DNA of 64,000 bases from Microstegium vimineum (GCA_022036555.1 CM039129.1:27206553-27270552); one strand, 5' to 3'. Numbered from the stretch's first letter, positions 45,009-57,300 are shown. The notes: generated from the letters alone by a model not told the origin. Translations and numbers: made by a program.

Positions 45009-45790
45009 TCGTGGTTGCCTCTCTCCTTCCTCATCTGTCTAAGTGCCTTCCACCCGACATCGATCGAGCTCCATCCCCGCCGCCGCCAACCTCTGCGCCA
45101 CCTGTGCCACCGCCGGTCGATACCTCCGCCTCCTCACCGGCCCCGCACGGCCCCTCCTCGCCTCGCCTCAGCTCGCGCCCGCATGGTCGTCCTCGCCTCG
45201 GCTCACGCGCCCGCACGTATGGCGCCTCCTCCATCGCCGCTGCCGTACCTCGACTCTGCGCCACCGCCGCCGTCGGCTCCCGTCGCACCCGAGCCCGCGC
45301 CCGAGCTGGCCGGCCGCCCGCGGCTATCGCCATTGAAGGAGAGAAAAAGAAGAAAGAAAAAAAGAAAGGGAAAAAGAAAGAAGAAATAAGGACGATGGAG
45401 GAAGGAAGAAGGAGAGAAAGAAAGAAGGGTATTATTCGATTTAATTTGTGCAAAAAAATAAAGTGGTGATTGTTAATTAGTAATATATTTTAGTTTTAGG
45501 AAATTGATCTATGTTAGTAATATATTTTAGTTTTAGGAAGTTGATTTAGTTTTAGTAATATATTTTAGTTTTAGGAAATTGATTTAGGTTTAGTAATGTA
45601 TATTATGTGTGGACTACATTCTTCATGCTTTTGATATATGTATTGTTAGAGAAATATAGACCTTCCATTATATATATGGATTACACACACACACTTTGTT
45701 TAGGGTTTACACACACACATACACACACTTGTTTAAACCCTATAGATATACATCTTAAGTGTCTACCCTAAACCCTAAACCCTATACACA
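45009..45790 (+). other. CACTA-2 leader and intron-like region
   Basis: 45040-45330 is GC-rich and open in several frames at once, typical of a coding or leader exon but with no recognisable protein. From about 45430 the sequence turns AT-rich, with a tandem repeat (45478-45590) and two CA microsatellites (around 45685 and 45715). A donor-like ggtatt near 45428 fits an intron ending before the ATG at 45791. Confidence 0.5.
45478..45590. repeat. Tandem repeat, three 37-38 bp AT-rich units
   Basis: Units start at 45478, 45515 and 45553, each beginning tagtaatatattttagtttt; a partial fourth starts near 45591. Confidence 0.88.
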
Positions 45791-46483
45791 ATGGAGGATT
45801 TCTTGTTTTCAATGATCAACGATGGCACTGATCAAGTAGACGACGACACCAATCAAGTAGATGACGGAAGTCAGTACTTTGCGCAAGATGTTGAGCAAGA
45901 AAATATCGCGCAAGACTACGTTGTTGAGGTATATATGTCTACAATCTCTTGTGTATACATGAAAATCAAAATAATTACATTTGTATAATTATATTTATAA
46001 TTTTTGTGTTTCTACATACATACACGTCTGCATCAACGACAACTACGGGGAAGATTAAAAATGTACGATGCCCGAAGAAGCCATTGGAGGGTCGGTACAT
46101 TATCTCGCAATTCGATGAGGAAATAGGGAGAGTACTTGGAACATATGCACATAAATTTTCCAACCACTATGGTTACCTTGTAAGGGATAGGCTTCTGATT
46201 AGTGCTCATGAATGGCGGCAAAGGAAAGGACATCCTAAAGTTAGTTTTGTCTCTGATCGTGACAAGGAACTAATTTGGCAGGATGTCCTTCAACATTTCT
46301 CGCTCAATACAGAACATGAAGCTTTGAAGGAGAGAGTTAGGGACTATCCTATGAAGAAGATGGCAACACAATTCCAGGCCTGGAAGAAGAAATTGTACAC
46401 CGACTTTATCAAGAAGAACCTTACTCCAGATTTCAACAATAAGGCCTATGTCAAGTTGAGACCGTTTTGGGATGACTTTGTAT
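45791..46483 (+). pseudogene. CACTA-2 accessory transposase protein (Ptta/En/Spm-type), truncated
   Basis: First exon ATG 45791 to 45928, acidic and Asp/Gln-rich (MEDFLFSMINDGTD), with donor at gaggtatat. After an AT-rich intron the main exon reads LEGRYIISQFDEEIGR, NHYGYLVRDRLLISAHEW, ELIWQDVLQHF, KKMATQFQAWKKKLYTDF and LRPFWDDFV, the signature of the plant En/Spm accessory transposase family (PF03004-like). In En/Spm relatives this protein binds subterminal repeats such as the adjacent palindromes. The reading frame is destroyed after WDDFV by the Gypsy-3 LTR at 46484. The acceptor site is unclear. Confidence 0.82.
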
Positions 46484-47890
46484 TGTTAACACTAGATTTT
46501 AGCACGCCTAGGAAGATGACAGGTGGGCTAGTGTGCAGTAAAAATTCAGAGGCAAACATTTGGGGTATTTGGCAGGTGTTCGTGCAATCGGCTAATTTAA
46601 AAGGATTCAGCAAAGTGACCGTGCGGTCGGCTATTCTAGGAGTGGTGATTTTCCGTTAAGGAAAGCGACAAAAGCGGCGAGTAAGAGCTGAATCGGGCAA
46701 CCAACATTGCAACGATTAAGGGAATGAAGATTCCAGAAGGAAAGCTAGGGTTAAAAGTGTCGTGTTCTTTTCCTTAAATATCTTGTAATCGTATCCTTTT
46801 AGGATTCATGTCATGACCATGGTATAAATATAAACCCTTGGCCATTGTAAAAAGGGTTCACAACCAAATCAATACAACCGGCCCCGTGCCAACTTCGAGT
46901 CCCTTTTGTCGTGTCGTCAAGTTCTTCGAGAGGAATCATCGATCAGTCGACCTCCGTAAGTCTTGGCAACCTTGTTATCATGTCTAGTATCATGCGGTGG
47001 ATTTAGATATTGATGCAAGTAGTCTTGTTTATTATCAATGATCGTGGGGCGGATCTTTGTTTGATAATCAAGAAGTCTTCACTTATATTTTGCATACAAG
47101 TGGATGCCGTGTGGCGGGTATTTGCTTGATATGTTTGGTATAAGCAAGATAGTTATCGGCTCTATCAGATTTGACAAGATCTAATAGATTCATTAAATTA
47201 TCGTGTTTCATGTTTTAGGTAATCTTTTCATATTTGCAAACACTCTTTTGCCCAATCTAGATTGATACGGTTTGGCTCTAGTTAGTTTATATAGACCTAT
47301 CTATGTTACAATGAGTCGTTACTTTCATGTTGTTTCTATAAGTAGATCTTATATAGCCGAATTAGTTTGAATCTAGATTGTTACGTGTTGCGGGTTCATG
47401 CATGCTATCCATGTTTAAGCTTTGATGATGCTAGATATCGTGCGGCAGATGCAGGCTTTAGATTGGTTTAATCATGTATGCTTACGTGTTTCCTTCATCA
47501 TGGACCCTAGTTCGGCTAATTGCCGAGATTAGTTATGCTTTAACTTATTGTCAACCATGAATCGTTCGTACTTCCTTTTCACATGCATGTGCGTTCGGCA
47601 ATCAGTGATTTACGTGCTATATGTATGTTTTAGCCGAACGTTCCATAAAACCTATTGGCAGACAACTTTCATAGCAGTGTGTCATTGTAAGTGGCTTCAG
47701 GGCCGTACATTTGGAACTGTCTGGTGTTACCCGGCACGTTCCAGTTTATATCTAATGACTTTCATCCCTTGTTAGTTTCAGGTCAAACTGACTGGCATGT
47801 TTTTGGTTTTTTGAAGCACCCGGGCACCCAATTGAAGTCACGCTCTTCGGCTTGCTGTGTGTGAGACGCAGTACGCTTTTTGTGTCAACA
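46484..47890 (+). repeat. Gypsy-3 5' LTR (1407 bp)
   Basis: tgttaacactagatttt..ttgtgtcaaca, with near-inverted ends TGTTAACAC/GTGTCAACA. The start is fixed by the break in the CACTA-2 reading frame and the end by the primer site. The second LTR is not in the window, so limits are inferred. Confidence 0.78.
46821..46832 (+). promoter_or_regulatory. TATA box of Gypsy-3 LTR
   Basis: ggtataaatata, about 340 bp into the LTR, followed by a usual U3/R-like stretch. Confidence 0.55.
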
Positions 47891-47894
47891 CACT

Positions 47895-47914
47895 TTTTGG
47901 CACGCCCAGTGGGA
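47895..47914 (+). promoter_or_regulatory. Gypsy-3 primer-binding site
   Basis: ttttggcacgcccagtggga four bases after the LTR, a tggc..-type primer site usual for plant Gypsy elements. The tRNA is not assigned. Confidence 0.7.
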
Positions 47915-47918
47915 AAAG

Positions 47919-50538
47919 ATGGTTGGGATCGACAACAGTCTGGTTCTGGACGTAACTATGGATGAATTGCCGGTGGACATAAGGAGCACCGTCCAGCAGG
48001 CATGCGATGAGTTCCAGAACAAATGCTTGATGTCGTTCTCAAAGAACAAAAGTAACAAAGTCATCAAGAAGCAGGCACTCCCAAGAACCCTTCTCCCGAA
48101 TCAATCCGATGAGACGAATGAAGAGGAGGAGCGCAGATTCGGCGCGGTGATTTATAAAGCTATGAGTGAAACCATGAAAAATCATCACTCAGCTTTCCTG
48201 AAAACTTTTCGCCGGATCCTGATCAACACATTCGGGCCAGCCGCAGACAAGCTCTTCGAGGAAACTCATGGCCCGATACATGGGGCAACGCTGTTCCCCG
48301 TGCCCAAGCCTCACGAGAAGACCACTGAAGAAGGAGGAACGTCTGACATGGCCCAAACCGGGACGGACCTTCACCAGAAGTAGCAGCATCCCATGACTTA
48401 CGGTCAACTCGCGTTCAGGATGTCAGAAAACGTCCCAGATTTGGCTCACAAGATATCCCCAATAGCGAACAGGCTGCAAAAAAGCATGTATGGGCAGGGG
48501 TATCAGGAGTTTGCCGATTACAACGCCATTAATGCTCTCCCGAATCCTGGGTATGGGAACCCTGTAGGACTACCGTTTGAAGGGCACACACGAGGAACTC
48601 AGAATCCCAGTGTTGACCTGATCATGGATAGGATGGCAGACATGATGAAGAATCAGTTTGGCTTGAAGCCGAAGAACCAGTCATATGCGTATCAGTCCCC
48701 TTATCCAGAATGGTACAACCGAGTGGCTCTTCCCCCAAGGGTGAAAGCCCCTACAGACTTGACCAAATTCTCAGGTCAGGATGACACCAACACTATAGAG
48801 CACATCAGCCGGTACTTGATGCAGCTAGGGGAGGCATTTACAGACGATGCTTGGAAGATTCGATACTTCCCTATGTCTCTGACAGGGCCGGCTTTCACAA
48901 GGTTTGCATCCCTTCCAGCAAACTCCATCATCAGCTGGGCAGACATGGAACAGAAATTCCATGCATATTTCTTTACAGGCACCAACAAGAAGAAGCTGGT
49001 CGACTTAATGAGCTTGAGACAGAAGCCTAACGAGACACCTCAGGAATATCTTCGTAGGTTCAGAGAAACCAAGAATCTTTGCTATTCTCTGAATTTACCA
49101 GATAACCAGCTGTTCGGGATGGCGATAGCAGGTATGTAGCCGAATGTCAGAGAGAAGCTCTTCGTCTTGGACTTTGAAGACCTTGGCCAATTGTCACAGC
49201 GGCTAGCGACGATGAGTAACCAGGCTCAGGGGTTCAGAAGGGATAACCGTTTCGAGAAAGGTGATGTGGCTGGTGCGGTGTATCAGAGTTTCCTAGAAGA
49301 GGCAACGGAGTTTGAGGACGAGGATGAAGTTTCCGCAGCCGAACTGGTCTGGGCAAAGGAACCAACTCAAATTAGTTAGCGTTGGTTGAGGCAGCAGAAG
49401 GGCACTTACAACTTTGATGTCTCTAAGTAAGATAAGTTGTTCGAGTTGTTGTTCAAAGAAGGGCGCATTAAACTGCCTGAAGGACACCCCATGCTGCAAC
49501 CTGAAGGAGTAAAGGAGAAGAGGTTTTGCGGCTACCACAACACCAATTCTCATGCCATCAATGATTGTCGGGTGTTCAGAATGAAGATCTAGAAAGCTAT
49601 TCAGGAAGGACATTTGAAGTTTGACGACAAGATGAAGATTGACGCTAACCCTTTTGCACAAAACACAATATCCTTCTCCATGAATATGGTTGCCGTGGAA
49701 GACTCCAAGGGCAAGAACGAGATAAAAGTGCTGACCTCAGATAGAGTGAAAAGGACTGGTGTTGTTGACCCCAATCGGCAGATTACAGAAAAGGAACTTC
49801 GGCAACGAGGACAGTTCCAAAATAGCCGAACCGAGAGAGGGGAAGCTTCCAAACCCAGGGTCACAACACGGATCCTGTTGAATAACTGGCAACGGGAGCA
49901 AAAGCAGCATCAGAGGCAGATGCATTACGAGGAACAAAGATACATAGAGGAGTGTCAGAGGCATGAAGAAGAAGTGTATCAGAGGAAGCAGGAGCGCTTG
50001 AAAGAGCAGGAGCAATCTCATTGGGGGTGCTCATTTTTCAAACATTGCTAGAATGAAGGCCTGAAGCTGCCTACGAGAGATAATTGCCCCCAAATGCAGC
50101 GATCAGCATTCAAGGTATAGGCAATCTCAGGTCAACCACCGTCCGGTCCACGAAAAACTCGGAGCATATGTTCCCAAGGACGATCGGTGGTTAAAAATAG
50201 GCGATTCAGAGGATCGGCAAGGCAAGAGGTTTGTCGATCAAGAGTGGGTTCGTTCTGAGGAGAGAGATAACCGAGAGTATACATGGAAGAACAGGCACTG
50301 GTGTCCCTCGAGCCTGAAGAAAAGTCAGAAAAGAAGAGTGCAACGCTTGAGGAACAGGGAGTTAGCACAAATGACTGTCGGACAGAAACCGACGTGGCGT
50401 CCTAAGGGGAAACCTGATGAACACAGCCGTTTGGCTGATGCATGCATGGTCTTTTTTATTCCGTCGGAATTTATAGCACCCAAAGGCCAAGATATCCGAG
50501 AAGATGAATCTTTAGATGCCGACGAGAGCGAGTATTAG
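47919..50538 (+). pseudogene. gag: Gypsy-3 gag (multiple stops)
   Basis: ATG at 47919 shortly after the primer site (MVGIDNSLVLDVT). One frame to about 50050 with stops at 48381, 49137, 49377, about 49428, 49590 and 50049. Retrotrans_gag core: TKFSGQDDTNTIEHISRYL, GPAFTRFASLPANSIISW, KFHAYFFTG and ETPQEYLRRFRETKN (48750-49075). A knuckle-like CGYHNTNSHAINDCRVF lies near 49527-49577. A Gln/Glu/Arg-rich coiled tail ends in WGCSFFKHC. The frame changes before 50338. Parallel to the Gypsy-4 gag. It would form the particle; here it is heavily decayed. Confidence 0.85.
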
Positions 50539-50604
50539 GACCTAATGGCCCAGCTTGTCCTAACTCAACAAGCAGTATTTCATAAACCGGCCAGGCACTG
50601 ACAC

Positions 50605-52740
50605 TTGAAGGCGCTTTACGTGAAGGGATACATCAATGGCAAGCCCCTAATCAAGATGCTGGTTGATGGAGGAGCTGCCATCAATATTATGCCATACACT
50701 ACCTTCAGGAAGCTCGTAATGACCAATGAAGAGTTGTTGAAGACAAACTTGGTGCTCAGGGACTTTGTTGGCAACCCTTCCGACACTCAGGGAGCAATAC
50801 ACGTCGAGCTGATGATTGGGTCCAAAACTCTAATCACTACCTTTTTTGTCGTGGATGGCAAGGGGGCATACAGTCTACTCTTGGGGAGAGATTGGATTCA
50901 TGCTAACAGCTACATACCCTCAACCATGCATCAGACCCTCATTCAATGGATTGGGGATGATGTCGAGATTGTCCATGCTAATGATTCAGTTAGTGTTGCT
51001 GCAGCAGAGCCTGCTTACTGGGAATATGATGGCTTCGATTGTTTCTTTGGAAAAAATTGGAGAGAAGGCTCTGTGAATGTCTCCGGCAAGGGCCAATAGC
51101 CGATCCAAGCAATCGGCTCTGAGAGTAATTTTTAATGGGGAACACAATCGATGACAGTGAAGGGAAGCTGGGACGCGGCTTCATGTCGGCCAATAAGCTA
51201 GAGGAGATAAATGTTGGTGATGATGATAGACCAAGGCCGATGTTTATCAGTGCAAATTTAGACCAGGAGGATAGGTTGAAATTGATAGACCTGCTGAAAG
51301 AATTTAAAGATTGTTTTGCTTGGGATTATACAGAGATGCCCGGACTGGATCGTTCCATCGTTGAGCATAAATTGCCGATCAAGCCGGGATACCGTCCTTT
51401 CAAGCAGCCTCCTCAGAAGATTTACAAAGAGGAGGTATTGGCCGATGTGAAGAAGGAAGTTGAAAGATTATTGGAGGCAAACTTCATTCGGCCATGTAGG
51501 TATGTAGATTGAGTTTCAAACATAGTCCCAGTATACAAGAAGAATGGAAAGAGGAGGGTCTACATTGATTTTAGAAATCTCAACAAGGCTACTCCCATGG
51601 ATGGTTACCCGATGCCAGTTGCCGATCTGCTCGTCGATGCATCGGTTGGTTACAAAGTCATCAGCTTCATGGATGGCAATGCCGGTTATAACCAGATCTT
51701 CATGGAAGTAGAGGATATTTCGAAAACATCCTTCAGATGTCCTGGTCACATTGGTTTTTTTGAATAGATTGTCATGACTTTCGGCCTGAAGAATGCCGGT
51801 GCGACCTATCAAAGAGCTATGAACTATATCTTTCACGAGTTGATCGGCAAGATTGTGGAAATCTACATTGATGATGTGGTGATTAAGTCTAGAAACCATG
51901 ATGGACATTTTGCCGATTTGAGGAAGACCTTGGAGTGCACTAGAAAGCATGGTTTGAGGATGAACCCGAATAAATGTGCCTTTGGGGTCTCGGCTGGTGA
52001 GTTTTTAGGCTTTCTAGTCCATAAAGGAGGGATGCAAGTTGGCAAGAAGAGCATGGAAGCAATGGACAAGGTGGTACCTCCAACCAATCTCATGGAGTTA
52101 CAATCATTGTTGGGCAAGATTAATTTTGTGAGAAGTTCATCTCTAACTTGTCAGAAAGAGTGTTACCTTTCTCTCCACTGTTGAAGCTTAAAAAGGATCA
52201 AGAGTTTGTGTGGGGTGACGTACAACAGAGGGCTTTCGATGAGATCAAAGAGTACATGAGGGCACCACCCGTATTTGTACCTCCGCAGCTTGATAAGCCA
52301 TTTAAGTTGTACGTGGCGGCCGACAACCTGACGATAGGGTCGTCCCTCATGCAAGAGTTCAAAGGAAAAGAGAGAGTGATAGCTTACCTTAGCCGAAAAC
52401 TACTGGATCCAGAGACAAGGTATTCGGCTATAGAAAAGCTTTGCTTATGCGTGTTTTATTTGTGTACTAAGCTTCGACATTATCTGTTAAATGTCGAATG
52501 TGTGGTAGTTTTTGAGTTCGATGTGATAAAACACATGTTATTGATGCCAATTTTAAATGGAAGAATTGGCAAATGGATATTAGCTCTGTCAGAATTTGAT
52601 TTAAGGTACGAATTGGCAAAAGCAGTAAAGGATCAGGTTATTGCTGATTTTGTTACCTAATACCGCGATCCCTCTGCTGACGTGGTAACCATTGCACCAT
52701 GGACTTTGTTTTTTGATGGTTCATCTTGTAGCAAAGGTGT
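50605..52740 (+). pseudogene. pol: Gypsy-3 pol: protease, RT, RNase H, start of second RNase H (truncated by Gypsy-4)
   Basis: Protease: KMLVDGGAAINIMPY near 50656-50700 and LLLGRDWIH. RT in another frame from 51135: FAWDYTEMPGLDRS, NIVPVYKKNGKRR, MDGNAGYNQIFM, LKNAGATYQRA, YIDDVVIKS (51866-51892), with stops for Trp at 51510 and 51765. RNase H1 in a third frame (52148-52660): KLYVAADN, YLSRKLLDPETRYSA, KWILALSEFDL. Then a stop, and APWTLFFDGSSCSKG opens the second RNase H, which is cut at 52740 by the Gypsy-4 LTR. The missing integrase should lie beyond the window. Tat lineage by the double RNase H. Confidence 0.9.
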
Positions 52741-53939
52741 TGTTGACACAAAAAGTGTCAGGATCTGCGAACACCTCGGGCTTATACCCGAATTCGATAT
52801 CCAAAGGTGTGCCAGTCAATTTGACCAGTTAATCGACAAGGACGATAACTAGAACAAGATCTGAATGAGACAACGGCGATGCGCCCGGATGTCAAAGCTC
52901 AAACTTGATCAGGATAACTAGAGTAGAGCTGAACGAGACGACAGCGATGCGCCCGGACGTCAAGGCTCAGGTTGCTCAAGCGCGGAACTAGCAAGGGTTG
53001 ACAGAGATCGAGGAGATGCAGCCCGTCGAGACTTGAAGAACTCATAGATAATCAAACCTAATGCGGTAAAGGTAAATTACTGGTAAAGTAGATAAAAAAA
53101 AGTAATTGATCTGTTTGATATATGATTGATATCTTTTCCTCACGACCCCTAGGTACATATTTATACTCCAACAATAGGATTTGTAGACAGACACGACTCG
53201 TACCTTTCCTAAACAAAACAAACTCCTATTTTAAAGGAAATAACTGACTCGCGCAGGAGTTGGACCCAAATAACAATAATATTTTCCTAAACAAACACCT
53301 CTATTTTTAAGGAAATAAATGACTCGTGCAAGAATCAGACTCAAACTTCTATAATAATACTGGTATAAGATCACCAGTTTCCTTATGTCTTCTCTTCGAT
53401 GAAACTTTCTATCGACACATCCTTCCGACCTGCAACTTCCTTTTAGCGTCATCAGCAACTGCATGTCCACATTAGCCATATCATCCTTCATTGGCAACAT
53501 TCCTGCATGCTTTATCATTAGCACCCTGGTTTTACTCTCATCGGCAACTTTGACCGATGACCTTCCGATGCCGATAGAAAACGGCTACCAATCAGAGTGA
53601 ATCGTGACCCTTTTGATAATCTGCAACCTTCTTCTCTCACTATCGATAGAAAACGGCTACCAATCAGAGTGAATCGTCACTTTATCCTGTTTCCATCGGC
53701 AACGTTCCCTCATCAGCAATATGCTTCAATCGGTAACTCTTCATTCCTGAACCTGCTTTTACCAACCAACTTATCAGCAAAAATTGTCCAGTTTTCATCG
53801 ACAACAAACTTAATCTCATTTGCAGCATTCATTCTCATCGGTAAACTCAACCGATGAACTCCTAATGCCGATAGAAAACGGCTACCGACCAATGCAAGTC
53901 TTTAGCTCATTTGACACATGCCAAAAAATGGTGTCAACA
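52741..53939 (-). repeat. Gypsy-4 3' LTR (1199 bp)
   Basis: tgttgacac..gtgtcaaca: perfect 9-bp inverted ends. An internal 34-bp segment starting cgatagaaaacggctacc occurs near 53572 and 53643, with a shorter third copy near 53870. The mate LTR is outside the window, so the limits rest on the termini, the purine tract and the break in the Gypsy-3 frame. Confidence 0.82.
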
Positions 53940-53955
53940 CATGCCCCCTAATTTT
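53940..53955 (-). promoter_or_regulatory. Gypsy-4 polypurine tract
   Basis: catgccccctaatttt; on the element strand a run of aaaattagggggcatg directly before tgttgacac. Sets the minus orientation. Confidence 0.65.
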
Positions 53956-54195
53956 GGAGCATAAAATATTTTATGCGCCGAAATTCTCTGTGCCGCAATC
54001 TTCTTCTCTAAGGCACCTACTTGAATTCCTCAATTCCCACGCGCAAAAATTGCAAGTTACCAACAGAACCCCGTGATTGCAGCGTAAACAGTTGCAAATC
54101 CAATCATATCTCCTCGATCAGCGCGCAAATCCACTACCATAGCCTTCCATATTCTCGCCCTGTGCCAAGAAAATTCCAAAATACCCCTAACTGGG

Positions 54196-54205
54196 TTTAT
54201 AAAAG
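54196..54205 (+). promoter_or_regulatory. TATA box of the antisense gene in Gypsy-4
   Basis: tttataaaag about 180 bp upstream of the ATG at 54380. A ccaatcat CAAT-like word lies near 54099 and a pyrimidine-rich leader follows. It suggests a promoter independent of the LTR. Confidence 0.55.
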
Positions 54206-54379
54206 TTACCACCATTCAATCTGCCTTTCACTCCGAGCTCACATTCATTTTTACCCTCGTCTTCAAACCTTCTCCGGCGCTCCCAAGAGTCCTCCAACGT
54301 CATCAAGAACTCCGGCGATCAACGACAGCTTCTTCTCCCTTTGGAAGGCGTAACTCCCGCAATAACTCCTTTTGCTCCA

Positions 54380-57300
54380 ATGGCGATCAATTTTGACGTC
54401 CCCGCGGTAAATTTCTTCCCTTCTCAATCTTCTTCCAGCTATTTTTTCGTTCTACGTTGCTCCGTAATTTTTCTTTCTTCCCCTTTTTACTACTCGAATC
54501 CTAGGAACTGCGCAACAAGATAGTGATCCCCCTCAATCAATCACATTTCCACTGTCTGGGTCCAATGGGAAACGCAGATCCTACCAACTTGATCAACGTA
54601 GAGACCAATCGCATTCCTTTTAGATCTGAGTGTTTCAATCTAGGGTTGTGGAGGGATGCTTTCCGCTCATGGCCCAAACCCACCAAAGGTTGGAAGAATT
54701 GGTATCTTAGGATGGCTAGAACACAGCAAGTTTACGTGGCAGAGCGCAGCCTGGACCAATGCATTAAGCTTTCTATTGCCGATATGGCAAAGAACGAGAA
54801 CATGATGATGGCTGCTTCTTACTTTTGGTCCGACACAATGAACACATTCTTGTTTAGACATGGACCAGCCACCCCCACTCTTGCCGATGTGCACATGCTT
54901 ACCAGCCTCGACGTCTCCTCTGTCGATCCCTCCAATCTTTTCGTTAGGAAACCCGAACATCGGGTAATCACACGCAACATCGGCGGCTGGACTGGATATA
55001 TTCGAGAAAACCAGAAGACTGGATCGGTAGGTCAGAGGGAACACGCCATCTTCCTGAACATGTGGTTGGAAAAGTTCATCTTTTGCGGCAGAACGGTTGG
55101 ACCAATACTATGTACCTTCCTGCAGCAGAGCTTCTGGCCGATGGAGCAAGACTTCCTCTTGGCCGATACCTCCTTGGTTCGGTATATCACCTCCTTCATC
55201 AGGTATCCAGAAAGCTATTGCTAGGCGAGCCCATCGGCAACCTTGGCGGTCCATGGTGGTTCATCAACATGTGGTTGAACGCACATATGCATAAAGCCAT
55301 CCCGTTCGACTTATTCAATCAACAATTTCCAAGGGACATATCGGAGGACTATGAATTTAATGATGATGAATCGGCAACCCGTTTCCCACTCAACTTTGGG
55401 GAGGCCATCATCGTATTGCCAGGAACTGATGCCAATGAGGGTCAGTTCGGCATGTTCTTTCAGAGACTTTACTGCGGGATTCCAGCTGCAGAACGGGTCT
55501 GGTGGCCCTATATTGATCAGGACAACCGATTTCCACTTTCCTTCAATCTTACCGATGGAAATATACCACAAAATGAGTCGATCATGAAGGCCACCATCAT
55601 TCCTTGGGCCATCCCAGTTAACATCCTTGGGACCGGGAAGAATACTTCTCCGACTTATGAGTTTTACTATCCATGGGCGGCAGCAAGACAGTTGGCATTT
55701 GGTCAGTTGCCGATCAAGTTCAGCTATGCCAATGTAATCAAACCAAGAGAAGTCATTTCCAGTGCCATGGACTGGAATAGGATCGTCAATCTTTCTCCCC
55801 ATGCCGATACATCAAACATTGATTTATCTTCTTGGGCACCAACATCCTTCATCACGGAGTCATACAAATCCTGGTGGCAAGAATGGAAAAATCAACTATT
55901 CCCCAAGTCGTCGCATTACTATCGGCAATTGATCGATGCCGATCACATCATTCCCGATGATGCAGTAAGTTCTTCATTCTAATGCATCACTTATTACTTA
56001 CTTCTACCATCGGCATCTGACCCTCTTTTACTAACAGGCTGACGATCCAATCCCTCGAATGAGCAAGAGCAGCAAGCACTTCAATCTTCGAATGATGAAC
56101 CCCATATCAATCATCGGCAACAAGGCTCCTTCGTTGGCTGCCTTCACCCCTCAAAGGGTACCCAAGGTCACCCTCAAGCCCAGGCCGACACCAGCTAGGA
56201 CCACCGCTACTCCATCAGCCGTTGCCGCCATCTTGGCACAAGCTTTCGCAGTAAGTCCTTCTCGCATTTATACTGATTACAAACCCTCATCGGTAATGTT
56301 TATTTCATTTAACTTGCACCAAATATCTTTTGCAGGCAACAGGCTCATCAGCAGCTGCTCCAAATGTACAAGCTTCTCCAACTCATGTTACCGATGCCCC
56401 CCGAGCTTCACAATCGAAACGCCTCGGTTCACCAACTGCTGCTCCAAAGCAAAAGTGCTTGAGGCTAGTCACTCCACCCACATCACCAACTCCTATTGAT
56501 ACACCAACACCAGAGCCAGCATCGGCGTCCATCCCCGATCAACCCTCGGTTGAGATTCCCGACCAGGGAATAGCACCATCATCACATGAGTTGGATGAAA
56601 CAACAGAAACAACATCGGCATCGGCACTAGCACTAACTGTTCCTCCAATAGAGGCAAGTTCATCGGCAACCATTGCCGATCCTCAAGACCACGCTATGCC
56701 AGCTGACTTTCCAAGTCCCAGGCAAGAGATCCGCTTCAAGATGGTAAGCCGATTATCATAACACTTGCAACACAAACTCATGCCCAGCAAGCCCTAATCT
56801 TCTTCTTTTCAGGCCCAAGACTCTCCGAACAGTCTGTTCTCCTTCGCCGTCGACATCCCAGAAGATGGTGAAGAAGAGATTTCCACTCAAGCCTCAATCA
56901 CGATATCGGTAGAATTGAAGGCCAAACTTGAAGCACTGCTCCTTCTACTGCAACAAGATACTTCACAATTAGTCCAAGATTCCAACGCAGCAAAAGCAGC
57001 CTTCAAGGAAATCCAAGACCAACTGCTTGCCGATATTGAAGAGACACTCTTCCAAGCAGCATTCCTCGAGAGTCGGTAGCTCCAATACCGAAGGGCTTCA
57101 CGTCGCATTGCCGAAAGAGCTGCTCAGGCGGGACTTGAAGAAGAAATACTCAAGTTCAAACAAGTCGCCGATGAAAAGCACAAGGACATCGGCCGTCTAG
57201 AAGCTTCCAGCATTGACCTTGAACAAGAAATTTCCCGTCTATCGGCAAAGAAGGAGATCTATTGGTGGAGCTGAAACAAGTTGATGAAGCTTTATGTTCA

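Larger units (their letters stand above)
44792..46483 (+). mobile_element. CACTA-2: 5' end of a second CACTA element, or second gene of CACTA-1
   Basis: Begins with cactgaaaatttcg, a possible degenerate CACTA terminus. Four subterminal hairpins, a TATA box, a GC-rich leader, an AT-rich intron and a gene for the second CACTA protein follow. Cut at 46483 by Gypsy-3. Hairpins built on cctttagcccc..accaacc are frequent subterminal repeats of grass CACTA elements. The alternative is that this is the second gene of CACTA-1; the terminal-type hairpin array makes a separate element more likely. Confidence 0.6.
46484..52740 (+). mobile_element. Gypsy-3: Tat-lineage LTR retrotransposon, 3' part displaced by Gypsy-4
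   Basis: Plus-strand Gypsy element: 5' LTR, primer site, gag, protease, RT, RNase H, start of the second RNase H. Gypsy-4 enters at 52741 within the second RNase H; the rest should resume beyond the window. Proteins are close to those of Gypsy-4 (same RT words), so these are related families. Many stops and at least three frame changes. Confidence 0.9.

Noticed and set aside
45011..45469. GC-rich stretch open in three plus-strand frames and one minus-strand frame, looking like a Pro/Ala/Arg-rich protein.
   Set aside because: Openness in many frames is explained by GC content and lack of AT-rich stop codons; no domain or consistent protein is recognisable. Treated as CACTA-2 leader.
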